A stretch of DNA of 54,614 nucleotides. It comes from JBLNBN01 sp050260015 (GTDB lineage: Bacteria > Bacteroidota > Ignavibacteria > Kapaibacteriales > UBA2268). Below are positions 24,067 through 32,300 of the stretch, one piece after another; position 1 is the first letter of the stretch, and each line of letters starts with the position of its first letter. The translations under genes and the position numbers were made by a program. A model generated the notes under the pieces. The model had not been told where the DNA came from, ran no database searches, and saw nothing but the letters and a program-made list of their open reading frames with translations. The stretch is taken from the NCBI GenBank assembly GCA_050260015.1, contig JBLNBN010000007.1:1-54614 (forward strand), given 5' to 3'.

Positions 24067-27062
24067 GATATATCCTCCATTTCATTGTTTCGCAATTTGG
24101 CGATATAGGTAACGTTCGGTCGGGTGCACAAGTACTCGAGTACTTTATAGCCGAGCTTATGCTTAACTATTCGGGAAATTTCGCTCGCCGGGTCGTTAAC
24201 GTCGCCGAAAACGATGGCGTTCGCCGGGCATGCCTGCTGGCATGCTGTTTGAACTTCGTTTTTTGACTTTGCGACGCGGAAGTCCTCGCCGTCGGCTGTA
24301 GCTTGCTGTCGGGCTTCCATTATTCTCTGGATGCAGAAGGTGCATTTTTCCATTACCCCGCGGGCGCGCACCGTAACTTCCGGATTTTGCATCAGCTCGA
24401 GCGAATCGCTCTTGTAGAGCCCGTCGCGGAATCTCTCGCGATAATCGAAGAAATTGAATCTACGGACTTTATACGGACAGTTGTTCGAGCAGTAGCGAGT
24501 GCCTACGCAGCGATTATAGGTCATTTGATTGAGACCGTCCGTGCTGTGCGTGGTGGCGAGCACGGGGCAAACGTTTTCGCATGGGGCGAGGTCGCAATGC
24601 TGGCAGAGCATCGGTTGGTGGCTGGGTACCGGGTTGTCGTCCGTGCCGCTCCAGTAGCGGTCTATCCTCATCCATTGCATTTCCCTGCCTTTCAGGCATT
24701 CTTCTTTGCCGACGACCGGCGTATTGTTCTCGACTGCGCATGCGACGACGCACGTTCCGCAGGCGAAGCACTTGTTTAAATCGATCGCCATTGCCCACTT
24801 TACTTCGCTATATTTCACCTCGTCGTATATAGAGGCGGGCTCCTCCCTATGCTCTGAGACGAACCCAGGATTCTTTTTATAATCGGCGATGGAGCCGTCG
24901 ATAATTATTTTTCTATCCCGGTGCAGTTCCCTTACGTCGTCCTCAGTCATTTTATGCTGCTCCTGGGTGGAAGCGAGCTCGACGCGATCGCCAGTTTTCG
25001 TAACCGTAGCGCCGCTGTAAATTTTCCGAGATATATCGCCCGAGCGGGAGAGCGCGGGGATGGCGTCGACGCCGACTTCCCTGCCGACTTCGCCGGCGAT
25101 CTTCCGGCCCCAACCGAGTTCGACAACTATCGCGCCGTCGGCCGTGCCGGGCTCCGATACGACCGGCAGGCGAAGCGTCGCGCCGTTGAGCTTAATTTCG
25201 ACTATGTCGGATTTGTTATCTTTATACTCCACGCCCAGTTGGCGGGCGGTTGCCTCGCTCATCGCCGCATAATTTTCCCATACGACCTTACTGATCGGGT
25301 GCGGCAATTCCATTAGCCAGCCGTTGTCCGCATACCTGCCGTCGAGTATTGAATACGCCGGCGCGAATACGACTTCATAACCCTTTCCCATCCTGGCAGG
25401 CGCAAGGTTATCCGCCGCCGCCGGGTTGAATGCGAACGTCTGCGGCACGGCGGGCAGAGCCGCAAACCCCGTTTCAAGCGCCGCGTTCCAGAATATATCG
25501 AATTCGCCGCCGAAATCCAACCCGGGAAGCGCCGCGATCCCCTCGCGGAAATACGCTCTGAAGGCTTCGTCTTTTATCTCGGCGACTCCCCGCGCGAGCG
25601 CGAGCAGCGTAGCCTCCTTTTGCGGCGTGCCGTAAAGCGGATTGATGATCGGCTGTCGGAACGTTATTAAATTAGTCGAATTGCGGTAATCGCCCCAGCT
25701 TTCGAGCCAATGGCTTGCGGGAATGGTCAGCGAGCTTAGCGCGCTCGTCTCGTTCTCGCATACGCTGATCGAGATGGAATATCCCGCCTTTTTCCAGCCG
25801 CCTTCTAACCCGTAGCCGCGCGGCAAGTGGAACGCGGGATTCGCGTCCAAATTAATTATCATGCCTATTCTACCGGCGTAGAGATCGCCCGAGAACCGTC
25901 GCCACTCGTCGGGAGTAGTTATTTTCCTGTTTTTGATATAGCTCGAGTCCGTTTTAAAGTTTGCTTCGCCGCCGAGCATATTGTTCAGCGCGAGCGCGAG
26001 AGCATGGACTTCGTAGCCCTGGCTTTCGCCCGCGTAAACGAGAGACTTTCCGGCGGAAGCTACTAAATCCCGCGACATTTTCTCTAGTTTTTTACGGTTC
26101 GCTTCGCTTAATCCCTGGAGTCCTTGTATGGTAGCGCCTTCGGCGAACACGGGAATGGGCTTGCCCATTTTTTTGGCGACGTCGGCCAGCAGCGCCCTTA
26201 AGGTTTCCTGCATCATAGAGGGCTTTACTCGCGCGCGCATGTCGGCCACGGAGCCGGTCAGGGTCATTCGACTCTCTACCGAGTATATTTTTTGAAATGC
26301 GGCCGGGTCGTCTGAATTCTTCCTTTCGGCGCAACCGCCTATCTGCGCGAGGCGATCGCCTTCGGTTCCGAATATATCGGCCTCGAGCAACAGGATAGTA
26401 TCGGGGCGGGCCCAATCGATTACGGGCAAGTTCTCGTTCCCATAGAAGTTTCTCCAGGCGTCCGTCCGGTTCAGGTCGTCGAATAGCTCGTAGGAATAAA
26501 CCCTTGTCGTCGGATATTTAGCTGAAAACTCATCTAATATCCGCCCAAGGGTATAGGAGTTTACCGTATGCGAGATTATTGCGATCTCGCGTCCCGAGGC
26601 GGAGGCGTCCCGCAGCTTTGCAAGCGCTTCGTCCATCGCATGCTTTATTGAAATTTCCTTATCCCCCCGCCTTGCGTTGCGCAGTCTTTGCGGGTTATAG
26701 AGATCGAGCGGGGCAGCCTGCGTTTGAAGCGTAGCCTTTCCACGCGCGACGGGATGCTCGGGGTTTCCTTCGATCTTGATCGGCCTGCCCTCGCGCGCCT
26801 TTACTATAACCGCGGAACCGTCCTCCGAGCAGCTTGCAAAAAAGCGCGGCACGCCGAATTCAGCCCCTTCAGGCTTTTTATTATAAGAATTTATTTCGCC
26901 CTTATCGCGGTAGTCCGTGCAAGCCGTAGCGAACGCGGTCGAGGCGGCCATCAGCGCCATGAAACGCCTGCGGGAGGGGCTCCCGGGCGCGCCTAATTCC
27001 GGCGATTCCAACTGGGCGGAACGAAATTCGTCCGTTTTTTCAAAAGGTATGTTTAGTTTCAT
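24063..27062 (-). CDS. actB: Alternative complex III subunit ActB (molybdopterin-like domain plus iron-sulfur domain)
   Basis: The roughly 1000-residue periplasmic subunit begins at the ATG at 27062 (MKLNIPFEKTDEFRS), with GGAGCAAGAAAAT upstream; an 18-codon extension to 27116 lies inside the preceding small ORF. A twin-arginine signal (SRRRFMALMAAS) lies at about 31-42. The first ~700 residues resemble molybdopterin oxidoreductases, but known ActB proteins carry no cofactor there. The C-terminal ferredoxin-like domain holds four cysteine clusters, beginning CFACGTCVVAC, CQHCDLAPCENVC, CVGTRYCSNNC, and CTFC with the later CQQACP, consistent with three [4Fe-4S] and one [3Fe-4S] centres as known for ACIII. 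The start overlaps the stop of the small ORF (ATGA). Confidence 0.95.
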   Translation of the reverse strand: MKLNIPFEKTDEFRSAQLESPELGAPGSPSRRRFMALMAASTAFATACTDYRDKGEINSYNKKPEGAEFGVPRFFASCSEDGSAVIVKAREGRPIKIEGNPEHPVARGKATLQTQAAPLDLYNPQRLRNARRGDKEISIKHAMDEALAKLRDASASGREIAIISHTVNSYTLGRILDEFSAKYPTTRVYSYELFDDLNRTDAWRNFYGNENLPVIDWARPDTILLLEADIFGTEGDRLAQIGGCAERKNSDDPAAFQKIYSVESRMTLTGSVADMRARVKPSMMQETLRALLADVAKKMGKPIPVFAEGATIQGLQGLSEANRKKLEKMSRDLVASAGKSLVYAGESQGYEVHALALALNNMLGGEANFKTDSSYIKNRKITTPDEWRRFSGDLYAGRIGMIINLDANPAFHLPRGYGLEGGWKKAGYSISISVCENETSALSSLTIPASHWLESWGDYRNSTNLITFRQPIINPLYGTPQKEATLLALARGVAEIKDEAFRAYFREGIAALPGLDFGGEFDIFWNAALETGFAALPAVPQTFAFNPAAADNLAPARMGKGYEVVFAPAYSILDGRYADNGWLMELPHPISKVVWENYAAMSEATARQLGVEYKDNKSDIVEIKLNGATLRLPVVSEPGTADGAIVVELGWGRKIAGEVGREVGVDAIPALSRSGDISRKIYSGATVTKTGDRVELASTQEQHKMTEDDVRELHRDRKIIIDGSIADYKKNPGFVSEHREEPASIYDEVKYSEVKWAMAIDLNKCFACGTCVVACAVENNTPVVGKEECLKGREMQWMRIDRYWSGTDDNPVPSHQPMLCQHCDLAPCENVCPVLATTHSTDGLNQMTYNRCVGTRYCSNNCPYKVRRFNFFDYRERFRDGLYKSDSLELMQNPEVTVRARGVMEKCTFCIQRIMEARQQATADGEDFRVAKSKNEVQTACQQACPANAIVFGDVNDPASEISRIVKHKLGYKVLEYLCTRPNVTYIAKLRNNEMEDIS

Positions 27063-27256
27063 ATTTTCTTGCTCCGGGGGTTGCGTTCTACGGCCTGCGA
27101 GTGCAGCGTGACGCAAATGGGGTTTTGTTTCTTCTCGGATTTAAATACGCTTTTCGCAAAGCGCCCCTTACCGACGAAGGGCAGCGCAATAGCGATAGCG
27201 CCCAATTTCAAGACGGCGTTGCGCTTGCTTTCAAATTGAATTTTCCTGTCTTTCAT
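27059..27256 (-). CDS. Small protein encoded between actA and actB
   Basis: A 65-codon ORF fills the gap between actA and actB. Its ATG at 27256 has GAGGATAAG directly upstream, and that GAGG begins at the actA stop codon. Its own stop overlaps the actB start (ATGA). Both joints look like translational coupling, which argues that it is a real gene. The product is basic, with a hydrophobic stretch (AVLKLGAIAIALPFVG, about residues 14-29) that could be a membrane helix or signal segment. A positively charged tail follows. I do not recognise a family. It may be a small accessory subunit or assembly factor of ACIII. Confidence 0.7.
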   Translation of the reverse strand: MKDRKIQFESKRNAVLKLGAIAIALPFVGKGRFAKSVFKSEKKQNPICVTLHSQAVERNPRSKKI

Positions 27257-27263
27257 CTTATCC

Positions 27264-27836
27264 TCAACGGTGGCAAGTGTTGCAATGAGTCGGACCCAAA
27301 TTAATCGAATTAGCTATTTCAGGCATGAATTCCTTCGCATTTCTATGGCAATTGACGCAGTCGCCCATCGTAAAGCCCTTAGCCTGCTTAACGACTTCCA
27401 TCCACTCCACGCGGTCGTGGCAATGGTAGCACTGCATGCCCTTGTTTACATGCCTCGAGTGATTGAAATAAGCGTAGCGCGGAACCTGGTGGACGCGCTT
27501 CCACGGGATGGGTTTCCCCGCGTTATAGTAGTAATAAAGCTTTTTTATTTCCGGCTTGTCCTTCCGGGCATAGGAATGGCAGTTCATGCAGACGTCCGCC
27601 GACGGGATGCCGGCGTGCCGACCTTTTTCAACGGCAGTATGGCAGTACTTGCAATCTATTGCCATTTGCCCGGCGTGAAGGCGATGGGAAAAATTAATCG
27701 GCTGCCCGGGCGCGTAACCGATCCCGTCGCGCTCGGATCGGGAAACATAAAATGTCAGCGCGAAGGATGCCGCTACGATGAATAGCGCAACGGGTAATCG
27801 GTATTTTAAAGCGTAGTCTAACGACCTTTTTCTCAC
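27264..27836 (-). CDS. actA: Alternative complex III subunit ActA (pentahaem cytochrome c)
   Basis: The 190-residue protein has an N-terminal membrane anchor (about 13-30) and five CXXCH motifs: CKYCH, CMNCH, CYHCH, CVNCH and CNTCH. The number and spacing match ActA, which relays electrons from ActB to the monohaem cytochrome. Translation starts at GTG (27836) preceded by AGGAGAAAGAA. It is the first gene of a run of same-strand genes with gaps under 30 bases that continues to 12898, so its promoter in the AT-rich region above probably drives the whole respiratory operon. Confidence 0.95.
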   Translation of the reverse strand: MRKRSLDYALKYRLPVALFIVAASFALTFYVSRSERDGIGYAPGQPINFSHRLHAGQMAIDCKYCHTAVEKGRHAGIPSADVCMNCHSYARKDKPEIKKLYYYYNAGKPIPWKRVHQVPRYAYFNHSRHVNKGMQCYHCHDRVEWMEVVKQAKGFTMGDCVNCHRNAKEFMPEIANSINLGPTHCNTCHR

Positions 27837-28140
27837 TTCTTTCTCCTCGCTTTTTCATTTATAACGAGGTTAAAATACCGCATAAAATATTAATATTCAA
27901 ACTAATTTTAAATAAAATTTAATTATTAAATAATATTAATCCTTTTTAAATGATTTTGCTTATTCTAAACTATGAATATTTTGCAATACTGTTGTTTATA
28001 TCATGGATTTACAGGAGGCTTTAGGCGCGCTTAATAATGAATATCCGGGAACGTATTTAATACGTCTCATAATGAAAAAAAGCCGCTCGAAGCGGCTCCG
28101 GATGTCACTTTTTCCGACTTCTCGAAAAATTATTTTTTGT
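27837..28140. other. AT-rich region upstream of the respiratory operon
   Basis: No gene is seen. The segment nearest actA (27850-27980) is very AT-rich and should hold the operon promoter. On the minus strand it contains TTAGTTTG, near 27900, a one-mismatch version of the -7 box, but I found no well-spaced -33 TTG. The far side holds the tsaB terminator (28074-28097). Confidence 0.5.
28074..28097 (-). terminator. Terminator of tsaB
   Basis: On the minus strand a perfect 7-bp stem, AGCCGCT with AGCGGCT around a TCG loop, is followed by a run of seven T. It lies about 45 bases beyond the tsaB stop and separates tsaB from the respiratory operon. Confidence 0.9.
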
Positions 28141-28791
28141 TTACTTAGCAGCCGTTCTCAATTTGAAGTCCTGCACGTATAGGGGGGCATATTCGGCCGA
28201 GGGGGTAAACTGGGAATTTTCGTAAAATTCCGCGGCTAATGAAGCGATATATCTAACCGAGAGGGTTGAAAATTCACTTGCCGGGGCGACAGGACCGACA
28301 AGCATATCCTTGTCCGAAGCTCCAGCGAGAGCCTCGTCTATCGTGGTCTCGGTAATATCGCTCGTCGGACGCCCTTGCGAATCAAACGCTTGCAGGAAGC
28401 ATTCCCCGCGGGTCGAGCCGATCATGCAGCGGATGCGCTCCGGCGGGCAGTACGCCCTCGAGCTCGCCGCGGCTCTTGCCAGCGCTTCCATAGTCGGAAC
28501 GGATATAAGCTTTATGCCGTCGTCGTAGCATAATCCTTTGGCGATGGAACCGGCGATCCTCAGGCCGGTGAATGAACCCGGGCCAGCGGAAACGGCCGCT
28601 GCGGTAATATCTTGCACCGTGGCGCCGAGATCTTTAAGCAAGCTCTCTATTCGCGCGGCCATCAGCTTATCATGCAAATTCTTCTCGTTGATTTCGTATA
28701 TGGCGACAATTTCTTTACCGACGGAGAGAGCGATCCCGCAGGTCGAGCCGCTCGACTCCAGCGACAGTATCAACTTTTTATTCTGTTTCAT
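28141..28791 (-). CDS. tsaB: tRNA threonylcarbamoyladenosine biosynthesis protein TsaB
   Basis: TsaB is the non-catalytic ASKHA partner of TsaD in making t6A at position 37 of ANN-decoding tRNAs. The 216-residue protein has the family N-terminus LILSLESSGSTCGIALS, the central AAAVSAGPGSFTGLRIAGSIAKGL signature, and the usual shorter C-terminal domain. AAAAGGA lies before the ATG. The terminator of the upstream tpl-like gene ends just 16 bases before the start codon, so transcription either reads through it or begins within the short gap. TsaC, TsaD and TsaE are not in the window. Confidence 0.93.
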   Translation of the reverse strand: MKQNKKLILSLESSGSTCGIALSVGKEIVAIYEINEKNLHDKLMAARIESLLKDLGATVQDITAAAVSAGPGSFTGLRIAGSIAKGLCYDDGIKLISVPTMEALARAAASSRAYCPPERIRCMIGSTRGECFLQAFDSQGRPTSDITETTIDEALAGASDKDMLVGPVAPASEFSTLSVRYIASLAAEFYENSQFTPSAEYAPLYVQDFKLRTAAK

Positions 28792-28806
28792 TCCTTTTCC
28801 CGTTAT

Positions 28807-28832
28807 AAAAAAGGGACGAGCATGCCCGTCCC
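28807..28832 (-). terminator. Terminator between the tpl-like gene and tsaB
   Basis: On the minus strand, GGGACG and CGTCCC form a stem around an 8-base loop whose GCATGC core is itself palindromic, followed by TTTTTT. It lies 27 bases beyond the upstream stop at 28859. Confidence 0.85.
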
Positions 28833-28858
28833 TGATTCTAAAATCGTTATGATTATTA

Positions 28859-30241
28859 TTATAATCTCTCGAATCTTGCCTGGAAGAAGCGGAGGTACTT
28901 AGGTTCGTAAACCATCTTAAGACCGCGCGCTTGCTCGCGTTTGTTGTAGAGATCGATAACGGCTTCGGCCGCTACGTCGAAGTGCGATTGCGTATAGACT
29001 CTTCTCGGAACGGTCAAACGAACGAGTTCGAGCTTCGGCTTATTGTCTTCGCCGGTGTCTTTGTTGCGTCCTGCGGAAACGATGCCGCGTTCCATAGCGC
29101 GAACGCCGCTTTCAACGTAAAGATCTGCGGCAAGAACCTGCGCGGGATATTGCTCCTGCGGGATATGCGGGTAGAAACGACGGGCGTCGAGGAATACCGC
29201 GTGGCCGCCGACGGGAGTTACTATCGGGATGCCTGCTTCGAGAAGGAGGTTGCCGAAGTATTCAACCTGGCGAACGCGGGCGCTGATGCTATCGTCCTGA
29301 ACGGCTTCGTACATGCCGCGAGCCATAGCTTCGAGATCGCGACCCGCCAAACCGCCGTACGTATGCAAACCTTCGTAAACTACTACCATGTTGCGGAGCT
29401 CTTCGAAGACGTCCCAATCGTTAAGCGCGACGAAACCGCCGATATTAACGAGGAGATCCTTCTTGCCCGACATAGTTGCGGCATCCGTGTAGCTAGCCAA
29501 TTCGAAGAGGATTTCAGCTACGGATTTGTTTGCGTAGCCTTCTTCGCGTTGCTGGATGAAGTAGGCGTTTTCCATACCGCGAGTGGCGTCGAGAACGACC
29601 TTGATGCCGTGCTTGTGAGCCAATTCGCTGACTGCGCGAAGGTTAGCCATGGAGACGGGTTGGCCGCCGGCCATATTAACCGTAACGCCGATCGTGATGT
29701 AAGGGATTTTATCGGCGCCTACGCGGTCGATTAAAGCTTGAAATTTATTGAGGTCGACGTTGCCTTTAAAGGGATTGTCGCCCTGAGGATTGTGCGCTTC
29801 GTCGATAATAACGTCGACAAACGTGCCGCCCGCGTGTTCCTGGTGGTGGCGGGTAGTCGTGAAATACATATTGCCGGGAACGTAGTCGCCGGGCTTGATC
29901 AATGCTTGCGAGAGCAAATGCTCAGCGCCGCGGCCCTGGTGGGTAGGAACCAAATACTTATAGCCGTAAACCTTTCTAACGGCATCCTCAAGGTTATAGA
30001 AATTCTTGCTGCCTGCGTAAGCTTCGTCGCCGAGCATCATGCCTGCCCATTGATTGTCGCTCATCGCATTCGTGCCGCTATCGGTCAAAAAGTCGATATA
30101 AACGTCGTCGGAATGCAGCAGAAACGTATTGTAGCCGGCTTCTTTGATTTTCTCTTCGCGATATTCTCTCGTAGTTACTTTCAAAGGCTCGACAACCTTA
30201 ATTTTGTAAGGCTCAGCCCAAGGCTTGCGTGTTTGTGACAT
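28859..30241 (-). CDS. tpl: Beta-eliminating PLP lyase: tyrosine phenol-lyase rather than tryptophanase
   Basis: The 460-residue protein belongs to the tryptophanase/tyrosine phenol-lyase family. It would split an aromatic amino acid to pyruvate, ammonia and phenol (or indole). The PLP lysine is in SGKKD (residue 261), and the phosphate-binding motif is PTHQGRGAEHLLSQ. The three positions that separate the two activities are all of the phenol-lyase type: Thr128 in MYFTTTRHHQ (Asp in tryptophanase), Arg385 in RAMERGI, and Phe452 in LRFFQ (His in tryptophanase). I recalled reference sequences from memory for this comparison. The ATG follows AGGGCG. It is monocistronic, with CAAAACTA at 30303-30310 (TAGTTTTG on the coding strand) as a possible -7 box. 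Confidence 0.88.
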   Translation of the reverse strand: MSQTRKPWAEPYKIKVVEPLKVTTREYREEKIKEAGYNTFLLHSDDVYIDFLTDSGTNAMSDNQWAGMMLGDEAYAGSKNFYNLEDAVRKVYGYKYLVPTHQGRGAEHLLSQALIKPGDYVPGNMYFTTTRHHQEHAGGTFVDVIIDEAHNPQGDNPFKGNVDLNKFQALIDRVGADKIPYITIGVTVNMAGGQPVSMANLRAVSELAHKHGIKVVLDATRGMENAYFIQQREEGYANKSVAEILFELASYTDAATMSGKKDLLVNIGGFVALNDWDVFEELRNMVVVYEGLHTYGGLAGRDLEAMARGMYEAVQDDSISARVRQVEYFGNLLLEAGIPIVTPVGGHAVFLDARRFYPHIPQEQYPAQVLAADLYVESGVRAMERGIVSAGRNKDTGEDNKPKLELVRLTVPRRVYTQSHFDVAAEAVIDLYNKREQARGLKMVYEPKYLRFFQARFERL

Positions 30242-30566
30242 CTAAAAACGCCCTTCTTAAAATGTATTAAATCGTTTGTATGTAACTGAAAAAATTAACT
30301 TACAAAACTACAAAAACTTAGCAACGTAAAAAAATTAAATTAAGCCCTTTCGTAACTGGGGCACGTCATCTAAGTTACTGTAAAACAAGAAGTTTTTCAC
30401 GATTTATTTTGCTGGCCCGGCTCCTGTTTTTAGTTGTTTTAGGCGGGAAATATGCCCGTTTAGCGATTAAAATTCCACGTAAATATTAATAGTAAGCGTT
30501 TTGGATTTTCCAGGATTCACTTTTTTTTGTATTTTACCTTCTTGTAGAAAATAATCGGGAACGCCA
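30242..30566. other. Divergent intergenic region between the tpl-like and deacetylase-lactamase genes
   Basis: No gene is seen. TAGTTTTG on the minus strand (30303-30310) is a candidate -7 box for the lyase gene, without a clear -33 TTG. The word GTAACTG occurs at 30282-30288 and 30352-30358, and its core is inverted at 30373-30378 (AGTTAC), so a regulator-binding site is possible but unproven. The right side is AT-rich. Confidence 0.4.
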
Positions 30567-32150
30567 ATGCGCCGCTTTTTAGGATCATTCTTCGCCGCCG
30601 CTATTTTGTTAATCTTGCCGCCAGGGCCGGGCTTCGCCAAACCCAGGGTCGCGTTTACGTTTGACGATCCGAACCTCGCAAACTCGCCTTGCGCTACCTA
30701 TCAACAAAAGAGCGAAGAAATGCTGGCGGCTTTAAAAAGGCATAATCTAAAAGCGGCCCTCTTCGTATGCGGGAAGCGGGTTGATTCGCCGGAGGGAATT
30801 GATTTACTCAAAGCCTGGCTTGCCGCGGGGCATTTGATCGGCAACCACACCTATAGCCATTACTATTACCATTCCAATATCCCAAAAGAATTTTTTGCCC
30901 AGGACTTCCTTAAAGATGATTCCCTGCTCCGCGCTAACGGCTTCGCGCCCAAATTCTTTCGATTCCCATACCTGAAGGAAGGAAATACGGCCGAAAAAAG
31001 AGATTTTATGAGAAGCGAGCTTAAGTCAAACGGCTACTCGATCGGAGCGGTCACTATCGACGCCTCCGATTGGTACTTCGACGAGGAGTTGAATAAAGCT
31101 TTCGCTAAGGATTCAAATATCGATTTGACCCCGTTCAGGAATTACTACTACCATCACATACGCGATCGCGCGAATTATTACGATAATCTTGCAAAGGCGC
31201 TTACCGGCAGGGAAATCGCACACGTTATACTTTTGCATTTCAACGCGCTGAACGCGCGCTTCCTCGACGGGCTGATCGATATGTTCCAAAGCGAGGGCTG
31301 GGAGACGATAGACGCCGAAGAAGCCTACAAAGATAAATTCTATACGGAGTTTCATGTCGACTCCTTGCCGGCGGGCGAGAGCTGGGTCTGGTCGCTGGCG
31401 CGTCAAACCGGCAAGTACGAGGAAACGCTTCGCTACCCGGGCGAGGATTCCGAATTCGAATATAAGCCCTTTCAGAAATTTCTCGAAAATCGCTACGTAT
31501 ACGACGAAATTGAAGTCGAGAAGCTGTCCGACGACTGCTTTAAATTCGCAACGTTTGAGACGATAGGCGAGGAGCCTTACCCGGCAAACAGCTTATTGGT
31601 GCGTAGCGGGAAGGAAATAGCGCTGATAGACGCCCCCTGGAGCGATTACCAGGCGGACCTGATCAATCGTAAGAGCATAGAGCTTTTCGGTAAGCCTATT
31701 ACCAAAGCCGTATTTACCCATTTCCACAACGACCGCGTCGGCGGCGCCAATTTCCTATTGAATATGGGCGTTAAATGCTATACTTCCAAAGCTACCGCCG
31801 AGCTCGCCGCACGCGATAGCGTGATTATTACCCCGGGCGTATTTATACCGATGGAGAATTTCGACGTGATGGGCGTCGAGCTTTACTATCCAGGCGCCGG
31901 CCACACTACTGATAATATAGTAGCATACCTAACGAACGAAAAAATCCTCTTCGGCGGCTGCTTCGTTAAGTCCCTGGAATCGATGAGCCTCGGCAATCTC
32001 GCCGACGCCGACGTAAAGGCCTGGGCCGCTTCGGCGAAAAATTTAAAAACGAAATACGGAACGGCTAAAATAGTAATCCCAGGACACGGAGAGGCGGGCG
32101 GACCCGAGCTAATCGATAGGACGCTCCAATTGATTAATATCGGGAAATAA
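30567..32150 (+). CDS. Secreted polysaccharide deacetylase fused to a subclass B1 metallo-beta-lactamase
   Basis: This single 527-residue ORF has a signal peptide (about 1-24, cleavage near GFA-KP). Residues of about 26-260 are a NodB-type deacetylase with TFDD (31-34), GNHTYSH (His94, His98), RFPY (132-135) and LLHF (His224). Residues of about 305-527 are a metallo-beta-lactamase domain carrying every subclass B1 zinc ligand: HFHND (His385, His387, Asp389), His446 in GAGHTTDNIV, Cys465 in GGCFVKS, and His507 in PGHGEAGG. The B1 substrate residues Lys468 and Asn477 (LGNLADAD) are also present. The parts are predicted to act in the periplasm on glycan N-acetyl groups and beta-lactams. No frameshift or internal start separates the domains. 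CGGGAACGCC precedes the ATG. Confidence 0.9.
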   Translation: MRRFLGSFFAAAILLILPPGPGFAKPRVAFTFDDPNLANSPCATYQQKSEEMLAALKRHNLKAALFVCGKRVDSPEGIDLLKAWLAAGHLIGNHTYSHYYYHSNIPKEFFAQDFLKDDSLLRANGFAPKFFRFPYLKEGNTAEKRDFMRSELKSNGYSIGAVTIDASDWYFDEELNKAFAKDSNIDLTPFRNYYYHHIRDRANYYDNLAKALTGREIAHVILLHFNALNARFLDGLIDMFQSEGWETIDAEEAYKDKFYTEFHVDSLPAGESWVWSLARQTGKYEETLRYPGEDSEFEYKPFQKFLENRYVYDEIEVEKLSDDCFKFATFETIGEEPYPANSLLVRSGKEIALIDAPWSDYQADLINRKSIELFGKPITKAVFTHFHNDRVGGANFLLNMGVKCYTSKATAELAARDSVIITPGVFIPMENFDVMGVELYYPGAGHTTDNIVAYLTNEKILFGGCFVKSLESMSLGNLADADVKAWAASAKNLKTKYGTAKIVIPGHGEAGGPELIDRTLQLINIGK

Positions 32151-32300
32151 TTTAAAAATCGATTTATGGTTCTTTGTCAAATTTCTTATTAAAAGTCAAA
32201 TAATATTTCGCTGATTATAAATAAATTCATTATATTTAGATAGCTATATGTTCTTTATTTGACAAAACATAATTATCAGAGCAACTCAAGGAAACGACTT

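Noticed and set aside
28859..30241. Tryptophanase annotation for the PLP lyase.
   Set aside because: The residues that distinguish the two enzymes are of the tyrosine phenol-lyase type.
30282..30378. GTAACTG words upstream of the phenol-lyase gene as a TyrR-type operator.
   Set aside because: They do not match the TGTAAA-N6-TTTACA TyrR box, and no such regulator is present in the window.
30567..32150. Acquired antibiotic-resistance gene on a mobile element.
   Set aside because: There is no integrase, transposase, attachment site or cassette around it, and the lactamase is fused to a chromosomal-type deacetylase domain.
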